From F22 sp963675625 (GTDB lineage: Bacteria; Bacteroidota; Bacteroidia; Bacteroidales; Bacteroidaceae), in NCBI GenBank assembly GCA_963675625.1, contig OY776497.1:2542001-2606000 (forward strand): a DNA stretch of 64,000 nt, read 5' to 3'. The number at the start of each line of letters is the position of its first letter. Position 1 is the first letter of the stretch. The position numbers and the translations under genes were made by a program. This document shows positions 1 through 9,053 of the stretch, one piece after another. The notes beneath the pieces were generated by a model. The model did no database searches. It worked only from the letters and a program-made list of their open reading frames with translations, and was not told where the DNA came from.

Positions 1-717
1 TATAATGTCTTATTAATGGATGGCCAGCTAGATGTACATGTCGTGAGCTTGTTTGAACAGAAGTTTGAGAAGTGTAGCTTTACACGTGTTGATAGTGATG
101 TAGTCGATAGATTGATCGTTAAGGACGATACTCTTGCTGATCAATTGCCAGCTGAAAAGGCAACTATTTTGTCAGAATCTTTCCAAAGCTTGATGCCAAC
201 GATAGACAAAGCCATGTTTAATGTTTCTACATCAGCAATGGGGACTGCTACAGCGCCAGTGATTATTACACAAAACGAGTATATGCGTCGTATGAAGGAG
301 CAAGCTCAATTGCAACCAGGTATGTCTTTTTATGGTGATATGCCAGATTCATATAATGTGGTATTGAATTCTGATCACTCTCTTGTACAAGGGGTACTTG
401 CAGATGTTGAATCTGCTTGTCCTGAATTGGTGGAATTAGAATCACAATTGTCTGATGCTCGTGCTGCAGAAAACGCTTTGAATGAAGCACAAAAGGGTAA
501 GAAGCCAGAGGAAATTTCTCAAAGTCAAAAAGATGAGTTGGAAGAAGTTCAAAAGCAAGTGATTGACCTTCAAGAGAAAAAGAAAAATGATATTGCAGCT
601 GCAGTTTCAGATAATCAAGTTGTGAAGCAACTAATTGATCTAGCTTTGCTTCAAAATGGGATGTTGAGAGGTGAAGCATTGAGTAACTTTATTAAGCGCT
701 CGGTAGATTTGATTTAA
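1..717 (+). CDS. htpG: Molecular chaperone HtpG (Hsp90), C-terminal part
   Basis: This is the C-terminal 238 residues of a bacterial Hsp90, a cytoplasmic ATP-dependent chaperone. The frame is open from base 1, so the start lies outside the window and the first internal ATG at 16 is not the true start. The fragment begins in the middle domain with the family sequence around LLMDGQLDVHVVS and FTRVDSDVVDRLI, and continues into the C-terminal dimerisation domain ending in SNFIKRSVDLI. Residues about 145-195 of the fragment are a charged segment rich in Gln, Glu and Lys, predicted helical. A strong terminator follows 25 bases after the stop. Identity is from family sequence recognition; the ATP-binding N-terminal domain cannot be checked here. 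Confidence 0.95.
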   Translation, partial: YNVLLMDGQLDVHVVSLFEQKFEKCSFTRVDSDVVDRLIVKDDTLADQLPAEKATILSESFQSLMPTIDKAMFNVSTSAMGTATAPVIITQNEYMRRMKEQAQLQPGMSFYGDMPDSYNVVLNSDHSLVQGVLADVESACPELVELESQLSDARAAENALNEAQKGKKPEEISQSQKDELEEVQKQVIDLQEKKKNDIAAAVSDNQVVKQLIDLALLQNGMLRGEALSNFIKRSVDLI

Positions 718-742
718 AAGTTGATATTTAATTATAGAGTAG

Positions 743-779
743 AAGAGGCATGTCAAATTTTTTGACATGCCTCTTTTTT
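743..779 (+). terminator. Intrinsic terminator of htpG
   Basis: A 15-bp perfect stem (743-757 with 761-775) around AGGCATGTCAAA is followed by a T-run. It lies just after the htpG stop. Its stem resembles several other terminators in this window (40221, 47148, 62295). Confidence 0.9.
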
Positions 780-1011
780 GTATGAGATATTTTTATTGTG
801 ATGGGTATTATCTTTATTAAGTTCGTGCTCGGTAAAAGTTGAATAATACTACACATAATACCGTGTATAATGCTTGTAGATAGGTATACTATGAGAAAGT
901 ATTATCTAATATATATATGTTTATGTTTGCAAAAAACATGTTATATGTCATATTTTGTTTATTTTCTTGTCGTTTTTCTTGTTTTGTTTAATTTATATTT
1001 ATATATTTGGC

Positions 1012-1019
1012 GTATGAAA
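1012..1019 (+). promoter_or_regulatory. Bacteroidota -7 promoter element
   Basis: TATATTTG matches the TAnnTTTG consensus and lies about 90 bases upstream of the small gene at 1108. A TTTG at 993-996 could serve as the -33 element, although the 15-base spacer is short. The remaining sequence between 780 and 1107 is AT-rich and shows no other gene. Confidence 0.5.
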
Positions 1020-1107
1020 GCTACCTAACTAACGGTCATGTGTATTAAGGATGAAATATCCATTTACTTATAGTGAAAACTAGAATAACCAATAAATCTA
1101 TCATAAC

Positions 1108-1362
1108 ATGAGGACAATCACTTTTAACGAATTACGAAAAGTAAAGGATTCACTGCCCCATGGCAGTATTGACCGCATAGCGGATGATTTAGGCATTAAT
1201 GCTGAAACAGTGCGTAACTTCTTCGGAGGACATAATTTTAAGCAGGGCCGTAGTGCTGGTGTCCATTTTGAACCAGGCCCAGATGGAGGTTTGGTCAAAA
1301 TCGACGATACAACTGTACTCGATAGAGCACTTCATATCCTGAATGAACAAAAGCATCACTGA
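1108..1362 (+). CDS. Small conserved protein, putative DNA-binding (HTH-like)
   Basis: This 84-aa protein resembles a short family I recognise in Bacteroidales, usually annotated only as a DNA-binding or hypothetical protein. The N-terminal half (residues about 5-40) reads as a helix-turn-helix: the segment IADDLGINAETVRNFFGG has the spacing of a recognition helix. The C-terminal half carries a conserved acidic stretch with VHFEPGPDGG and DDTTVLDRAL. There is no signal peptide or membrane segment. It appears monocistronic. A role in transcription is inferred from the HTH-like pattern only; no target is evident. Confidence 0.75.
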   Translation: MRTITFNELRKVKDSLPHGSIDRIADDLGINAETVRNFFGGHNFKQGRSAGVHFEPGPDGGLVKIDDTTVLDRALHILNEQKHH

Positions 1363-1690
1363 TACATTAGATGAAAAACGTATTACTGGATTATGTAATA
1401 GTTTGAAATGAATTGAATTAAGAATGTATGATGCTTTAAGCTCTGTTCGCTTAGACTACTATGTACGGACGTAAAATTTATAGCTCCAGTACAATGCAAA
1501 GCGTCTACATATCCCGGCATCCAGCCATTGACAGAAAGTCTATCAAGACAGATGCAAAATGAAAAGATGTAAAGATGTAGTAGAAACACAATATGAAAAC
1601 TGACTCGATATGTAGCAGCAGACATATGTACGCTATATGTAATTGACAACCTATGGATTGTCCCATGTAGCCAAAGCCTATAGAGAAAAG

Positions 1691-1755
1691 AGAGGAGACA
1701 GTTGTCTTGCAATAAATAAGCGAAGCTTTGCCATTGTAAGAAAACTATCTCCTCT
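1691..1755. repeat. Long imperfect hairpin in a gene-free stretch
   Basis: Arms 1691-1713 and 1733-1755 pair in 20 of 23 positions plus one G-U, closing a 19-base loop, and are followed by a short T-rich run. It lies in the 477-base gap between the small HTH-like gene and the usp gene. It may terminate transcription from 1108 or be a degenerate palindromic element. The rest of the gap shows no convincing gene on either strand. Confidence 0.5.
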
Positions 1756-1839
1756 TCCTTTTTGAAGAGATTATTGATTTTGGTGATCTACTCTGTATCA
1801 TGTGCTGAATAACCCATTAACCCTTTAAAATCTAGTATT

Positions 1840-2976
1840 ATGAAAGAAAATCTTATTACATTAGCCATTCTGACTTATGCCAAAGCACAAATCTTGAAAA
1901 ATGTGCTAGAATCAAATGGTATTCAAGCAAGCATACAGAATATCAATCAGATTCAACCTATGATTTCTGCTGGCGTACGTGTGCGAATCTATGAAAAGGA
2001 TCTACCAAAAGCCTTGATGATGGTTGAAAGTGAAGCATGGTTGTCAGAACATGTTATCAAGGAAGAAGATCTAGATAAGGATAGTCATGGTGAACACACA
2101 AAAGATCTTATTCTGGTACCTGTTGATTTTTCAGATCATACACTTAAAGTCATCCAGATTGCCTTCAATATGGCGCATAGACGCAATGCTGAAGTTATTT
2201 TAGTTCATGTATATTTTGCACCTATTTATAGTGACTCGTTACCATTTTATGGTGACGTCATACCTCCTCAGTTGATTGATGGACGTCGTATCTCTGATGT
2301 CTTAAAGCATGTACAAGTAGAATTGGATGTATTATCTAATAAAATCAAAACACGAATTGCAGAAGGTGTATTCCCTGATATTCCGTATCGTTGTAAGTTA
2401 CGTGAAGGTATTCCAGAAGAAGAAATTATCAAGTTATGTCGTGAAGAGAAAGCTCAAATGATTATTATGGGTATGCGTGGAAAAGACCAACGTGAACATG
2501 ATTTAATCGGTAGTGTGACTGCCGAAGTCTTCGATCGTAGCCGTGTGCCTATTTTAGCTATTCCAGAAGAATGTCCATTTACAAACTTAGCCGAAATTCG
2601 CCATGTTGGTTTTATGACCAATTTCTCACAACGAGATTTGATTTCTATTGATGCTTTTGTAAAACGTCTTAAGGGATTACAATTCAAGATGTCATTTATC
2701 CATCTTGAAGATAAAAATAGTACTGTAGATACAGGATTTATGGATGGCATGTGTGAATATTTGCGTAAGCAATATCCCGAATTTGAAATTAATTGCCATC
2801 TTGTGACTTTTGATCATCAGTTGCAGCATCTTGATGAGTTTATTTCTAGTCAAGATATTAATATGTTGGTATCATCGGCTCATCGTCGAACAGTCTTTTC
2901 TCGTTTGTTCAATCCAAGTATTGCAAAGAGAATGATTTTCCATGCCAACACGCCGCTTTTGATCTTGTATTTCTAA
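1840..2976 (+). CDS. Tandem universal stress protein with N-terminal DUF2007-like domain
   Basis: A 378-aa cytoplasmic protein. Residues about 1-70 (LAILTYAKAQILKNVLESNG through KALMMVES) resemble the DUF2007 'signal transducing' fold, which is usually a stand-alone small protein. Residues about 88-250 form a UspA domain with the ATP-binding signature G-x2-G-x9-GS, seen as GMRG followed nine residues later by GS. Residues about 255-378 form a second Usp-like domain in which that signature is degenerate. Usp proteins respond to starvation and envelope or oxidative stress. The fusion with DUF2007 is inferred from sequence pattern. It is flanked by a convergent thiamine operon and looks like a single-gene unit. 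Confidence 0.85.
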   Translation: MKENLITLAILTYAKAQILKNVLESNGIQASIQNINQIQPMISAGVRVRIYEKDLPKALMMVESEAWLSEHVIKEEDLDKDSHGEHTKDLILVPVDFSDHTLKVIQIAFNMAHRRNAEVILVHVYFAPIYSDSLPFYGDVIPPQLIDGRRISDVLKHVQVELDVLSNKIKTRIAEGVFPDIPYRCKLREGIPEEEIIKLCREEKAQMIIMGMRGKDQREHDLIGSVTAEVFDRSRVPILAIPEECPFTNLAEIRHVGFMTNFSQRDLISIDAFVKRLKGLQFKMSFIHLEDKNSTVDTGFMDGMCEYLRKQYPEFEINCHLVTFDHQLQHLDEFISSQDINMLVSSAHRRTVFSRLFNPSIAKRMIFHANTPLLILYF

Positions 2977-3043
2977 GAAGTAGTCATCTTTTATTCTCTC
3001 AACATTTCTCTCGATTTATTTCTTGGAAATATAGAGATACATG

Positions 3044-3682
3044 CTACTTGCTCTCCATACCAGGGTAAACTCTGTACACCAAAAAGATGCCATGTGCGTC
3101 AATAGTAACCGATGTTTGAATCGCTTCATTTAATGTACCTTGCCATAAGGAGGAGAAGTCATACAGTGGATATCGAAGTCCTGTAGAAGAAAATTTATGT
3201 GCATTTAGCGCAAAAATTGAAAATTGTAGCCCAGTTTGCCCGTCAAACTGGGCATGATTTTTATGTATAGTCATACATCCATGGTTGGTGTATAGTGTGA
3301 CTGCTTCGCCAAATGTATGGAAGTAGTATTCCATCAAAAAGATATTTCCGAGAGTATGATCTTCACGTCTTCCTGTTGCTCCAAAAATATATATAGGGGT
3401 GTTGGGAAAGTGACTATGGCAATACGAAACAGCTTTGGTTAAATCATTTGTTTCTTGATCTTTGATTTCAACAAAACGGTTTATATATGTTTGTTTTAAT
3501 GTATATGCAATCGAATCTCCGTCTCCAATAAATATATCTGGGATACGATGGTTCAGTTCCATCCATCGGTTAGCAGCTCCATCGCAACAGATAAATTTCG
3601 TTGCGTTTTGGATTAACTCTTTTGGAATTTCATGTGTTGGTAGTTCACCATTGGCAAGAATAGCCACATAAGGTATACTCAT
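3044..3682 (-). CDS. thiN: Thiamine pyrophosphokinase
   Basis: A 212-aa enzyme that transfers pyrophosphate from ATP to thiamine, giving thiamine diphosphate. The N-terminal domain has the family motifs CDGAANRW and FIGDGDSI, and the middle region has DLTKAVSYC and FGATGRREDHTLGN, both typical of the active site. The C-terminal part is the beta-sandwich TPK domain. It is the last gene of a minus-strand operon: 18 bases separate it from the PnuC-like permease, and the operon begins with a TPP riboswitch. Together these genes take up thiamine across both membranes and trap it as TPP. Confidence 0.93.
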   Translation of the reverse strand: MSIPYVAILANGELPTHEIPKELIQNATKFICCDGAANRWMELNHRIPDIFIGDGDSIAYTLKQTYINRFVEIKDQETNDLTKAVSYCHSHFPNTPIYIFGATGRREDHTLGNIFLMEYYFHTFGEAVTLYTNHGCMTIHKNHAQFDGQTGLQFSIFALNAHKFSSTGLRYPLYDFSSLWQGTLNEAIQTSVTIDAHGIFLVYRVYPGMESK

Positions 3683-3700
3683 AATTGATAATATGAAAAA

Positions 3701-4339
3701 TTAAATAGACACTCTCTTGGTGGCATAGTCTTTATGCATCATAGATTGCCAACGTTTATATCCAAAGAAAGCTATGACAGTGTAGAACAGATAGAGTAGG
3801 GCTGTTAGTTCCAAACCCTTATAGTGGTATAAACCGACGCATATTAGATCAACAATGATCCATGTAAACCATTGTTCTATTTGTTTTCTAGCCAATTGCC
3901 ACATACCAATAATACTGAGTGCAGTTGTTAAACTATCTAGCCATGGCACAGTACTATCAGTGTACATCTTTAAGCCCCAGCCAATTAATATAAATAATCC
4001 TATAGTGGCTAGTATATACACAATCCATTCTTTACCTTTTGTGTGTACGATATTACTTGTTGATGGACTGTTGTCTTGAGTTTTTTGTTGTTTTGAAAGT
4101 TGTGATTTATACCACCATAACCACCCATAAATACTGACAATAAGGTAGTAAATATTGATACCCATATCTGCATATAGTCCAGAGTCTAAATATATTTTGA
4201 TATAGATCGCTGGCATGACAACTCCTGCCAACCAAAGCCATATGCTGGCCTTATATTCTAAATATAAGTATAGTAACCCTACACCCGTGCCTAAAGCCTC
4301 GAGTGTATGGTTACTTAAATATAGGATTACTTCATTCAT
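3701..4339 (-). CDS. pnuT: PnuC-family permease, probable thiamine transporter PnuT
   Basis: A 212-aa inner membrane protein with about seven hydrophobic segments, including the conserved WLWLAGVV, GWLWW and GMWQLARKQIEQW stretches of the PnuC family. PnuC members move nicotinamide riboside, whereas the PnuT branch moves thiamine. The thiamine assignment is inferred from position: it sits between a TonB receptor and thiamine pyrophosphokinase, and the operon is controlled by a TPP riboswitch. Only 4 bases separate it from the upstream receptor gene, implying translational coupling. Confidence 0.87.
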   Translation of the reverse strand: MNEVILYLSNHTLEALGTGVGLLYLYLEYKASIWLWLAGVVMPAIYIKIYLDSGLYADMGINIYYLIVSIYGWLWWYKSQLSKQQKTQDNSPSTSNIVHTKGKEWIVYILATIGLFILIGWGLKMYTDSTVPWLDSLTTALSIIGMWQLARKQIEQWFTWIIVDLICVGLYHYKGLELTALLYLFYTVIAFFGYKRWQSMMHKDYATKRVSI

Positions 4340-4343
4340 GCTA

Positions 4344-6596
4344 TTAGAATTCTAAACGCACATTACCCATAAAATGAATAGGAGCTTGGACAGAGTATGC
4401 ACTCCAGTTCCAACGTTGTAAATTACCTTCTTTATCTTCTGATAAGCCACTATCAGTCCAACCAAAAGTTTCATACTCTTGGTCAAATAAATTATAAATA
4501 GTTCCACCCACAGTCACCGCTTTAGCCCATTTAGGATGGAACGTATAGCTTACATTCAAATTGCTCACAAAATAATCATCTAGTTTCAAATCATCTTGTT
4601 CAGCATTATTCATAAATTGTTCTCCAATATACTGATTCTGCAAGTCGATATGCCATCCATGTTTATCAAACGTAAAACTTTGGTTGGCCATAAATTCAGG
4701 TGAATAAGCAATCTTTACATCTCCATGTTCAATTACATGAGGAACATAATGTTCGTCTAGTAAAGTTTCCTTGTAGTTTTTGATACGGTTGCGACTCCAC
4801 GTTGCGTTAGCATTTGCGACCAAACCTGGGATAATTTGCACACTACCCATTAACTCAATTCCCATGCGATAGCTATCAGGTATATTGGATGTAACAGCCT
4901 CTCCAATTTCATTTTTTTCTCCAGTTGGAACTAGTTGATCTGTATAATCCATGTAGTATAGATTGGCTCCAATACTGTATGATTTTCTTTGCAAGCTGTA
5001 GCCCAATTCGTAGTCAATCATTTTTTCTGCTTTAGGATACTTATTTACGTATCCATCAGTGTAGTTATTTCGTGTAGGTTCTTTATGTACTTGCGATACA
5101 CTAGCATATGCACGTTGTCCTTTGCCAATCTCATAGGTAATACCTACTTTTGGATTCCAAAAATGGAAGGTGTCGTGTATATTTAAATGCTGCATTTGAT
5201 CGTTGTTCCAATCCCAATTTTCGTTGCTACCCATAATTTTGTAGTCGATGTAGCGATATTGTACATCTACGTAATAACTCCATGAATCGCCTATAAGCCC
5301 TTGTTCCTTTAGGTATATATTTGCATCATTTTTTCGACCAACATTGCGGTAATATTCTACTTTCTTCGTAAAATCTACTTGTGGATCAATGACATCAATG
5401 ACTTGCCCAAAGTGATCTCCAATGTATCTATTGAACCCACCTCCAAGTACAGACAATAGTCTATCTGTATCATGAGATAAACTCCAGACACCTCCAAAGA
5501 AATCATTTCCCATTTTTTTACGTCTTACCAAGTCACTAGATGTTACAGTATGACCATCGGTAGCTACATATGGAGAAAGTGCATATTCTTGAAGTGTTCT
5601 ATCACTTTTATATTGTTCGTAGTATCCATCACCCCGTGTATAGAAAGCTGCTGCGCGTAGAATCAAAGGATTTTTCCAAGCAGATCCTATTGTCTGTGTC
5701 AAATGTACTTGATAGTTTTGTTGATTATAGTTATCAGTTTGGTTAGGATAATAATGTATATTACCCTGTGCGTCCTTGTATTCTCCACATGGGTTGTACC
5801 GTCGACCATATTCTTTCATTTGATCCTTAGTAGCATAGTCCCAAGCATGATATGTCTCTTCCCATCCATTAAAAGTCACAAATCGGATGGACGTATTTTT
5901 AGCGAAGTATCCCGCACTAAGCATGTAACTTGTTAGTTTGGTTGACGCTCGGTCTACGTAGCCGTCACTACCTATGTTCGAGAAACGCCCTTCTACTGTC
6001 CAGTGGTTATTGATTAGTCCAGAACCAATTTTAACTGTCTCCTTATGCGTGTTATAACTACCATAACCTCCATCAACCGTTACATATGGTTGTCCAGCTT
6101 GTATCTTGGTTTGCATATTGACGCTAGCACCAAAAGCACCTGCACCATCGGTAGATGTACCTGCACCACGTTGCACTTGAATGTCTTTTAATGAAGACGC
6201 CAAATCGGGCATATTGACAAAATACACTTTGTGGCTTTCTGAGTCATTCATAGGCACACCATTGACTGTGATATTGATACGACTTGCATCTGTACCGCGA
6301 ATACGCATATCTGTGTATCCTACACCAGCTCCCGCATCACTGGTAATGATTAATGATGGGGTGTTGTTGAGTAAAAATGGGATGTCATTCCCTTTGTTTT
6401 TCTTTGCGATTTGCTCGCTGTTGATGTTGGTAAATGCCACAGGTGTGTGTTTAGTGGCTCGAGTAGAAATAATTTCTACTTCGTCAAGAAGATAGTGAAG
6501 ACTATCCGAAGGCATCTTTTCGCTTGGAGATTGTGCCATCATCGTAGAACCGATAAAACATGTGCACGCCAATCCAGCAATGAGTCTCATTTTCAT
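4344..6596 (-). CDS. TonB-dependent outer membrane receptor for thiamine (or a precursor)
   Basis: A 750-aa protein with a signal peptide (about residues 1-21, ending MMA-QS), a TonB-box-like segment (DEVEIISTRA), a plug domain (about 50-165, with RIRGTDASRINITVNGVPMN and a GGFGA-like Gly-rich site seen as GAGAFGASVN), and a 22-strand-type barrel ending in an aromatic-Leu-Glu-Phe terminus (NVRLEF). The class imports bulky or scarce ligands energised by TonB-ExbBD. Thiamine is inferred from the TPP riboswitch upstream and from the PnuT and TPK genes downstream. It lacks the CarboxypepD-like N-terminal extension of SusC transporters. Confidence 0.9.
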   Translation of the reverse strand: MKMRLIAGLACTCFIGSTMMAQSPSEKMPSDSLHYLLDEVEIISTRATKHTPVAFTNINSEQIAKKNKGNDIPFLLNNTPSLIITSDAGAGVGYTDMRIRGTDASRINITVNGVPMNDSESHKVYFVNMPDLASSLKDIQVQRGAGTSTDGAGAFGASVNMQTKIQAGQPYVTVDGGYGSYNTHKETVKIGSGLINNHWTVEGRFSNIGSDGYVDRASTKLTSYMLSAGYFAKNTSIRFVTFNGWEETYHAWDYATKDQMKEYGRRYNPCGEYKDAQGNIHYYPNQTDNYNQQNYQVHLTQTIGSAWKNPLILRAAAFYTRGDGYYEQYKSDRTLQEYALSPYVATDGHTVTSSDLVRRKKMGNDFFGGVWSLSHDTDRLLSVLGGGFNRYIGDHFGQVIDVIDPQVDFTKKVEYYRNVGRKNDANIYLKEQGLIGDSWSYYVDVQYRYIDYKIMGSNENWDWNNDQMQHLNIHDTFHFWNPKVGITYEIGKGQRAYASVSQVHKEPTRNNYTDGYVNKYPKAEKMIDYELGYSLQRKSYSIGANLYYMDYTDQLVPTGEKNEIGEAVTSNIPDSYRMGIELMGSVQIIPGLVANANATWSRNRIKNYKETLLDEHYVPHVIEHGDVKIAYSPEFMANQSFTFDKHGWHIDLQNQYIGEQFMNNAEQDDLKLDDYFVSNLNVSYTFHPKWAKAVTVGGTIYNLFDQEYETFGWTDSGLSEDKEGNLQRWNWSAYSVQAPIHFMGNVRLEF

Positions 6597-6679
6597 TGTT
6601 TCAATTATTTATTGAGATGAATTAAAAAAGGAGAAGTTTTGGGTACATGCATTGGTACCACAATAAGATGGTATTCATT

Positions 6680-6755
6680 TTTCCCTCCGGCAGCATGATC
6701 TGCATCAGGTTCAATGGGTATGATCTCAGCCCGCTCTAGGGCACCCCTCCTTCGA
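6680..6755 (-). ncRNA. TPP (THI-box) riboswitch
   Basis: Read on the minus strand, the segment contains the THI-box landmarks in order: GGGGTGCC, GGCTGAGA, CCCATTGAACCTGAT and the closing CTGCCGGAGGGAA. These are the conserved P2-P5 elements of the thiamine pyrophosphate aptamer. It lies 84 bases upstream of the TonB receptor start and is preceded by a TAnnTTTG promoter element, so it should repress the three-gene thiamine operon when TPP is abundant. I could not identify the expression platform with certainty. Confidence 0.95.
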
Positions 6756-6764
6756 ATGTCGTTG

Positions 6765-6772
6765 CAAATGTA
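6765..6772 (-). promoter_or_regulatory. -7 element of the thiamine operon
   Basis: TACATTTG on the minus strand fits TAnnTTTG and ends about 10 bases before the TPP aptamer, as expected for a riboswitch transcribed from its 5' end. No clear -33 element is seen. Confidence 0.6.
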
Positions 6773-6957
6773 CGGTTTTTTTGTGAATATTCATAGTCTG
6801 ATAAAGAAAACGCTCAGGATTGTTTTTGTTTTTTTGCCATGAACCCCATTATTCGGGTCATGTTACTATTATAATGTCTATTTTTGATTGCCATAACGCC
6901 TTTTACCTGATACTTATCAAATCATAAATGTAAAATGCTATTATTTGCCTAGTCTAC

Positions 6958-6988
6958 TTGGGTTTACCGTTAAGAATGTCTACTTTTG
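6958..6988 (+). promoter_or_regulatory. Bacteroidota promoter of the glycosyltransferase operon
   Basis: TTG at 6958-6960 and TACTTTTG at 6981-6988, with a 20-base spacer, match the -33/-7 pattern of this phylum. Its position excludes an upstream start at 6945 and supports ATG 7020. Confidence 0.7.
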
Positions 6989-7019
6989 CACCTATAAATT
7001 GTATACAAATAATTTCTTT

Positions 7020-7880
7020 ATGTCAGTAGACAATAAAAAACAGACATACGATGCTGGACCAAGCATCTCAGTCATCTTGACAACATATAATCATCCCATT
7101 TGGTTAGAGAAGGTTTTGTGGGGGTATGAAGCTCAGACAACACATGATTTTGAAATAGTCATAGCCGATGATGGATCACGTGATGATACGCGAGATACAA
7201 TTGCGCGTATGCAGAGTTTGGTGAGCTATCCTATTCAACACATTTGGCATAAAGATGATGGCTTTCAGAAGTGTGTGATTATGAATAAATCTATTTTAGC
7301 CTCTAAAGCAGATTATTTATTGTTTAGCGATGGCGATTGTATTCCACGTGAAGATTATATTGCGATGCATTTGAGTCAGCGTGAACCAGGACGCTTTTTA
7401 TCTTGTGGTTATTACAAGTTGGATCTGGAGTTGTCTAAAGCTATTACAAAGGAAAATATTCTCAATGGAGATTGTTTTGATTTATCTTGGCTAAAAGCAC
7501 ATGGACTTCCGTCAACTTTCAAGAATAACAAGTTTACTCGTCAATCATGGAAAGTGAAACTTCTTAATGCTATCACGACAACCAAACCGACTTGGAATGG
7601 TCACGGGGCTTCAACTTGGAAAAAACATGTACTTGAAACGAATGGTTTTGATGAGCGTATGCAATATGGAGGTCAGGATCGTGAGTTTGGTGAGCGTTTG
7701 GAAAATATGGGCATTCATGGTAAGCAAGTTCGTTATTCATCAACAGTACTTCATTTAGATCATGGACGTGGATATGCTACACCTGAATCAATAGCTAAGA
7801 ATAAAGCTATTCGTAAACAGACGCGCACTCAGGGGGTACAGCGAACTCCTTATGGAATTATAAAAGATAATCAGGAATAA
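7020..7880 (+). CDS. Family 2 glycosyltransferase
   Basis: A 286-aa GT-A fold glycosyltransferase. The N-terminal domain (about 15-110) has the GT2 motifs SVILTTYNHP, VIADDGSRDDT and the metal-binding SDGDCIPREDY. The C-terminal part has FDERMQYGGQDREFGERL, the Glyco_transf_7C type acceptor-site motif also seen in chondroitin-polymerase-like enzymes. The start is set at ATG 7020 because a good -33/-7 promoter lies just upstream; an in-frame TTG at 6945 would lie before it. It precedes a second glycosyltransferase by 7 bases, so the two probably act on the same surface glycan. The sugar donor and acceptor are unknown. Confidence 0.88.
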   Translation: MSVDNKKQTYDAGPSISVILTTYNHPIWLEKVLWGYEAQTTHDFEIVIADDGSRDDTRDTIARMQSLVSYPIQHIWHKDDGFQKCVIMNKSILASKADYLLFSDGDCIPREDYIAMHLSQREPGRFLSCGYYKLDLELSKAITKENILNGDCFDLSWLKAHGLPSTFKNNKFTRQSWKVKLLNAITTTKPTWNGHGASTWKKHVLETNGFDERMQYGGQDREFGERLENMGIHGKQVRYSSTVLHLDHGRGYATPESIAKNKAIRKQTRTQGVQRTPYGIIKDNQE

Positions 7881-7887
7881 TATATTT

Positions 7888-8757
7888 ATGCAGTACAAAC
7901 ATATCGTGTTGACGCAGTTCAATCTTAAGTTGTACACTACTGATAAGAATAATCAGCAGTGTCATACAGATGAGTGGTTGCGTATTAGATTTGAGTATTT
8001 TGAGAATTATTGTTTGCCATCCATGATGCAGCAATCATCTCAGAACTATCACTGGATGGTGTTTTTTGACAAGGATACACCTGAAGAGTATAAGAAGCGT
8101 ATTGATCAGTATAAGGTAAAATATGCACCGTTTCATTCTTATTATATATCTGCAGATGATGAAGATATTGTGAAGGATGAGGATGGGTTTTCGTATATGG
8201 AACCTGTATTTAGGCGTCTGATTCGCGAATATTGTGATGAATTTAAGGGATATGTATTGACCACTAATGTGGATAATGATGATTGTCTGCACAAAGATAC
8301 TATAGCTCGTATTCAACGGGCATTTGAGGAAAAACCTCAAGATGGTATTTATGCTTTTCCATGGGGGAAACAGCTTTTCTTAGATAAGGAACTATTACTG
8401 CGTATTCATTATCCACACAATCATTTCTTGACATTGGCTCAAGAGTTGAATAAGGATTTTAAAACGGTGAAAGCATACAAACATGCTAAGATCCGTAAGA
8501 TGTTGCCTGTAATAGATATTAATGAGGGACCACCAGCTTGGATGGAAATTGTCCATAAGGGGAATGTGAGTAACGATCTGCGTATTACCAGTCGTGTAAA
8601 AAATTACCCATGTACTTATTCTGTGTCTCTTAGCGAATATGGAATAAAAGGGAGCTATTCGAAAAAACATAACCTATCAAAAGCCTTTTTAACTTACCCT
8701 GTTTTTTGGTTGGCTACTGCAATAACTCGTTTGAAACGAAAATTGAAAATTAAATAA
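7888..8757 (+). CDS. Putative rhamnosyltransferase-family glycosyltransferase
   Basis: A 289-aa protein resembling the 'putative rhamnosyl transferase' family (PF11316). It opens with HIVLTQFNLKL and DEWLRIRFEYFENYCLPSM, then WMVFFDKDTPEEY, and has the metal-binding-like TTNVDNDDCLHKD motif at about residues 128-140. The C-terminus is basic (RLKRKLKIK). There is no signal peptide, so it is cytoplasmic. It is co-transcribed with the GT2 gene upstream and the DUF4250 gene downstream. Rhamnose as donor is only the family label, not shown by the sequence. Confidence 0.8.
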   Translation: MQYKHIVLTQFNLKLYTTDKNNQQCHTDEWLRIRFEYFENYCLPSMMQQSSQNYHWMVFFDKDTPEEYKKRIDQYKVKYAPFHSYYISADDEDIVKDEDGFSYMEPVFRRLIREYCDEFKGYVLTTNVDNDDCLHKDTIARIQRAFEEKPQDGIYAFPWGKQLFLDKELLLRIHYPHNHFLTLAQELNKDFKTVKAYKHAKIRKMLPVIDINEGPPAWMEIVHKGNVSNDLRITSRVKNYPCTYSVSLSEYGIKGSYSKKHNLSKAFLTYPVFWLATAITRLKRKLKIK

Positions 8758-8766
8758 TTGGTTAAG

Positions 8767-8946
8767 ATGGAACACTTACCGCAAGACCCAATGATACTTT
8801 TTAGCTTTATCAACACAAAACTTCGCGATGATTATGCTGATTTGGATATTCTTTGTGAAGACATGCATGTTGAGAAAGATGAATTGTTAAGTAAATTGGC
8901 CGAATCTGGATTTGAATACAGTGCAGAACATAATAAGTTCTGGTAA
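8767..8946 (+). CDS. DUF4250 domain protein
   Basis: A 59-aa cytoplasmic protein starting MEHLPQDPMILFSFINTKLRD, which matches the small DUF4250 family from its very first residues; the start is therefore placed at ATG 8767 rather than at an in-frame TTG three codons upstream. The middle region (DLDILCEDMHVEKDELLSKLAESGF) reads as a helix-turn-helix-like pair of helices. Function unknown. It ends the glycosyltransferase operon and is followed by a terminator shared with recA. Confidence 0.8.
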   Translation: MEHLPQDPMILFSFINTKLRDDYADLDILCEDMHVEKDELLSKLAESGFEYSAEHNKFW

Positions 8947-8995
8947 GCAATCTGTATAAATTTAGGATTGTTTTAGCACTTTATATATACAAAAT

Positions 8996-9031
8996 AAGGG
9001 TGAATCAGAAATAATTTCTTGATTCACCCTT
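8996..9031. terminator. Bidirectional terminator between DUF4250 gene and recA
   Basis: The stem AAGGGTGAATCA pairs with TTGATTCACCCTT with a one-base bulge. T-runs lie on both sides: TTGTTTTTT on the plus strand and TTATTTT on the minus strand. Confidence 0.85.
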
Positions 9032-9053
9032 GTTTTTTAAGTATGAGGATTTT

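Noticed and set aside
1383..1712. Minus-strand frame of 109 codons
   Set aside because: Odd composition, no promoter or homology, and it overlaps the hairpin at 1691. It is probably chance.
6945..7019. Longer N-terminus for the GT2 glycosyltransferase
   Set aside because: The region contains a good -33/-7 promoter, so it should not be translated.
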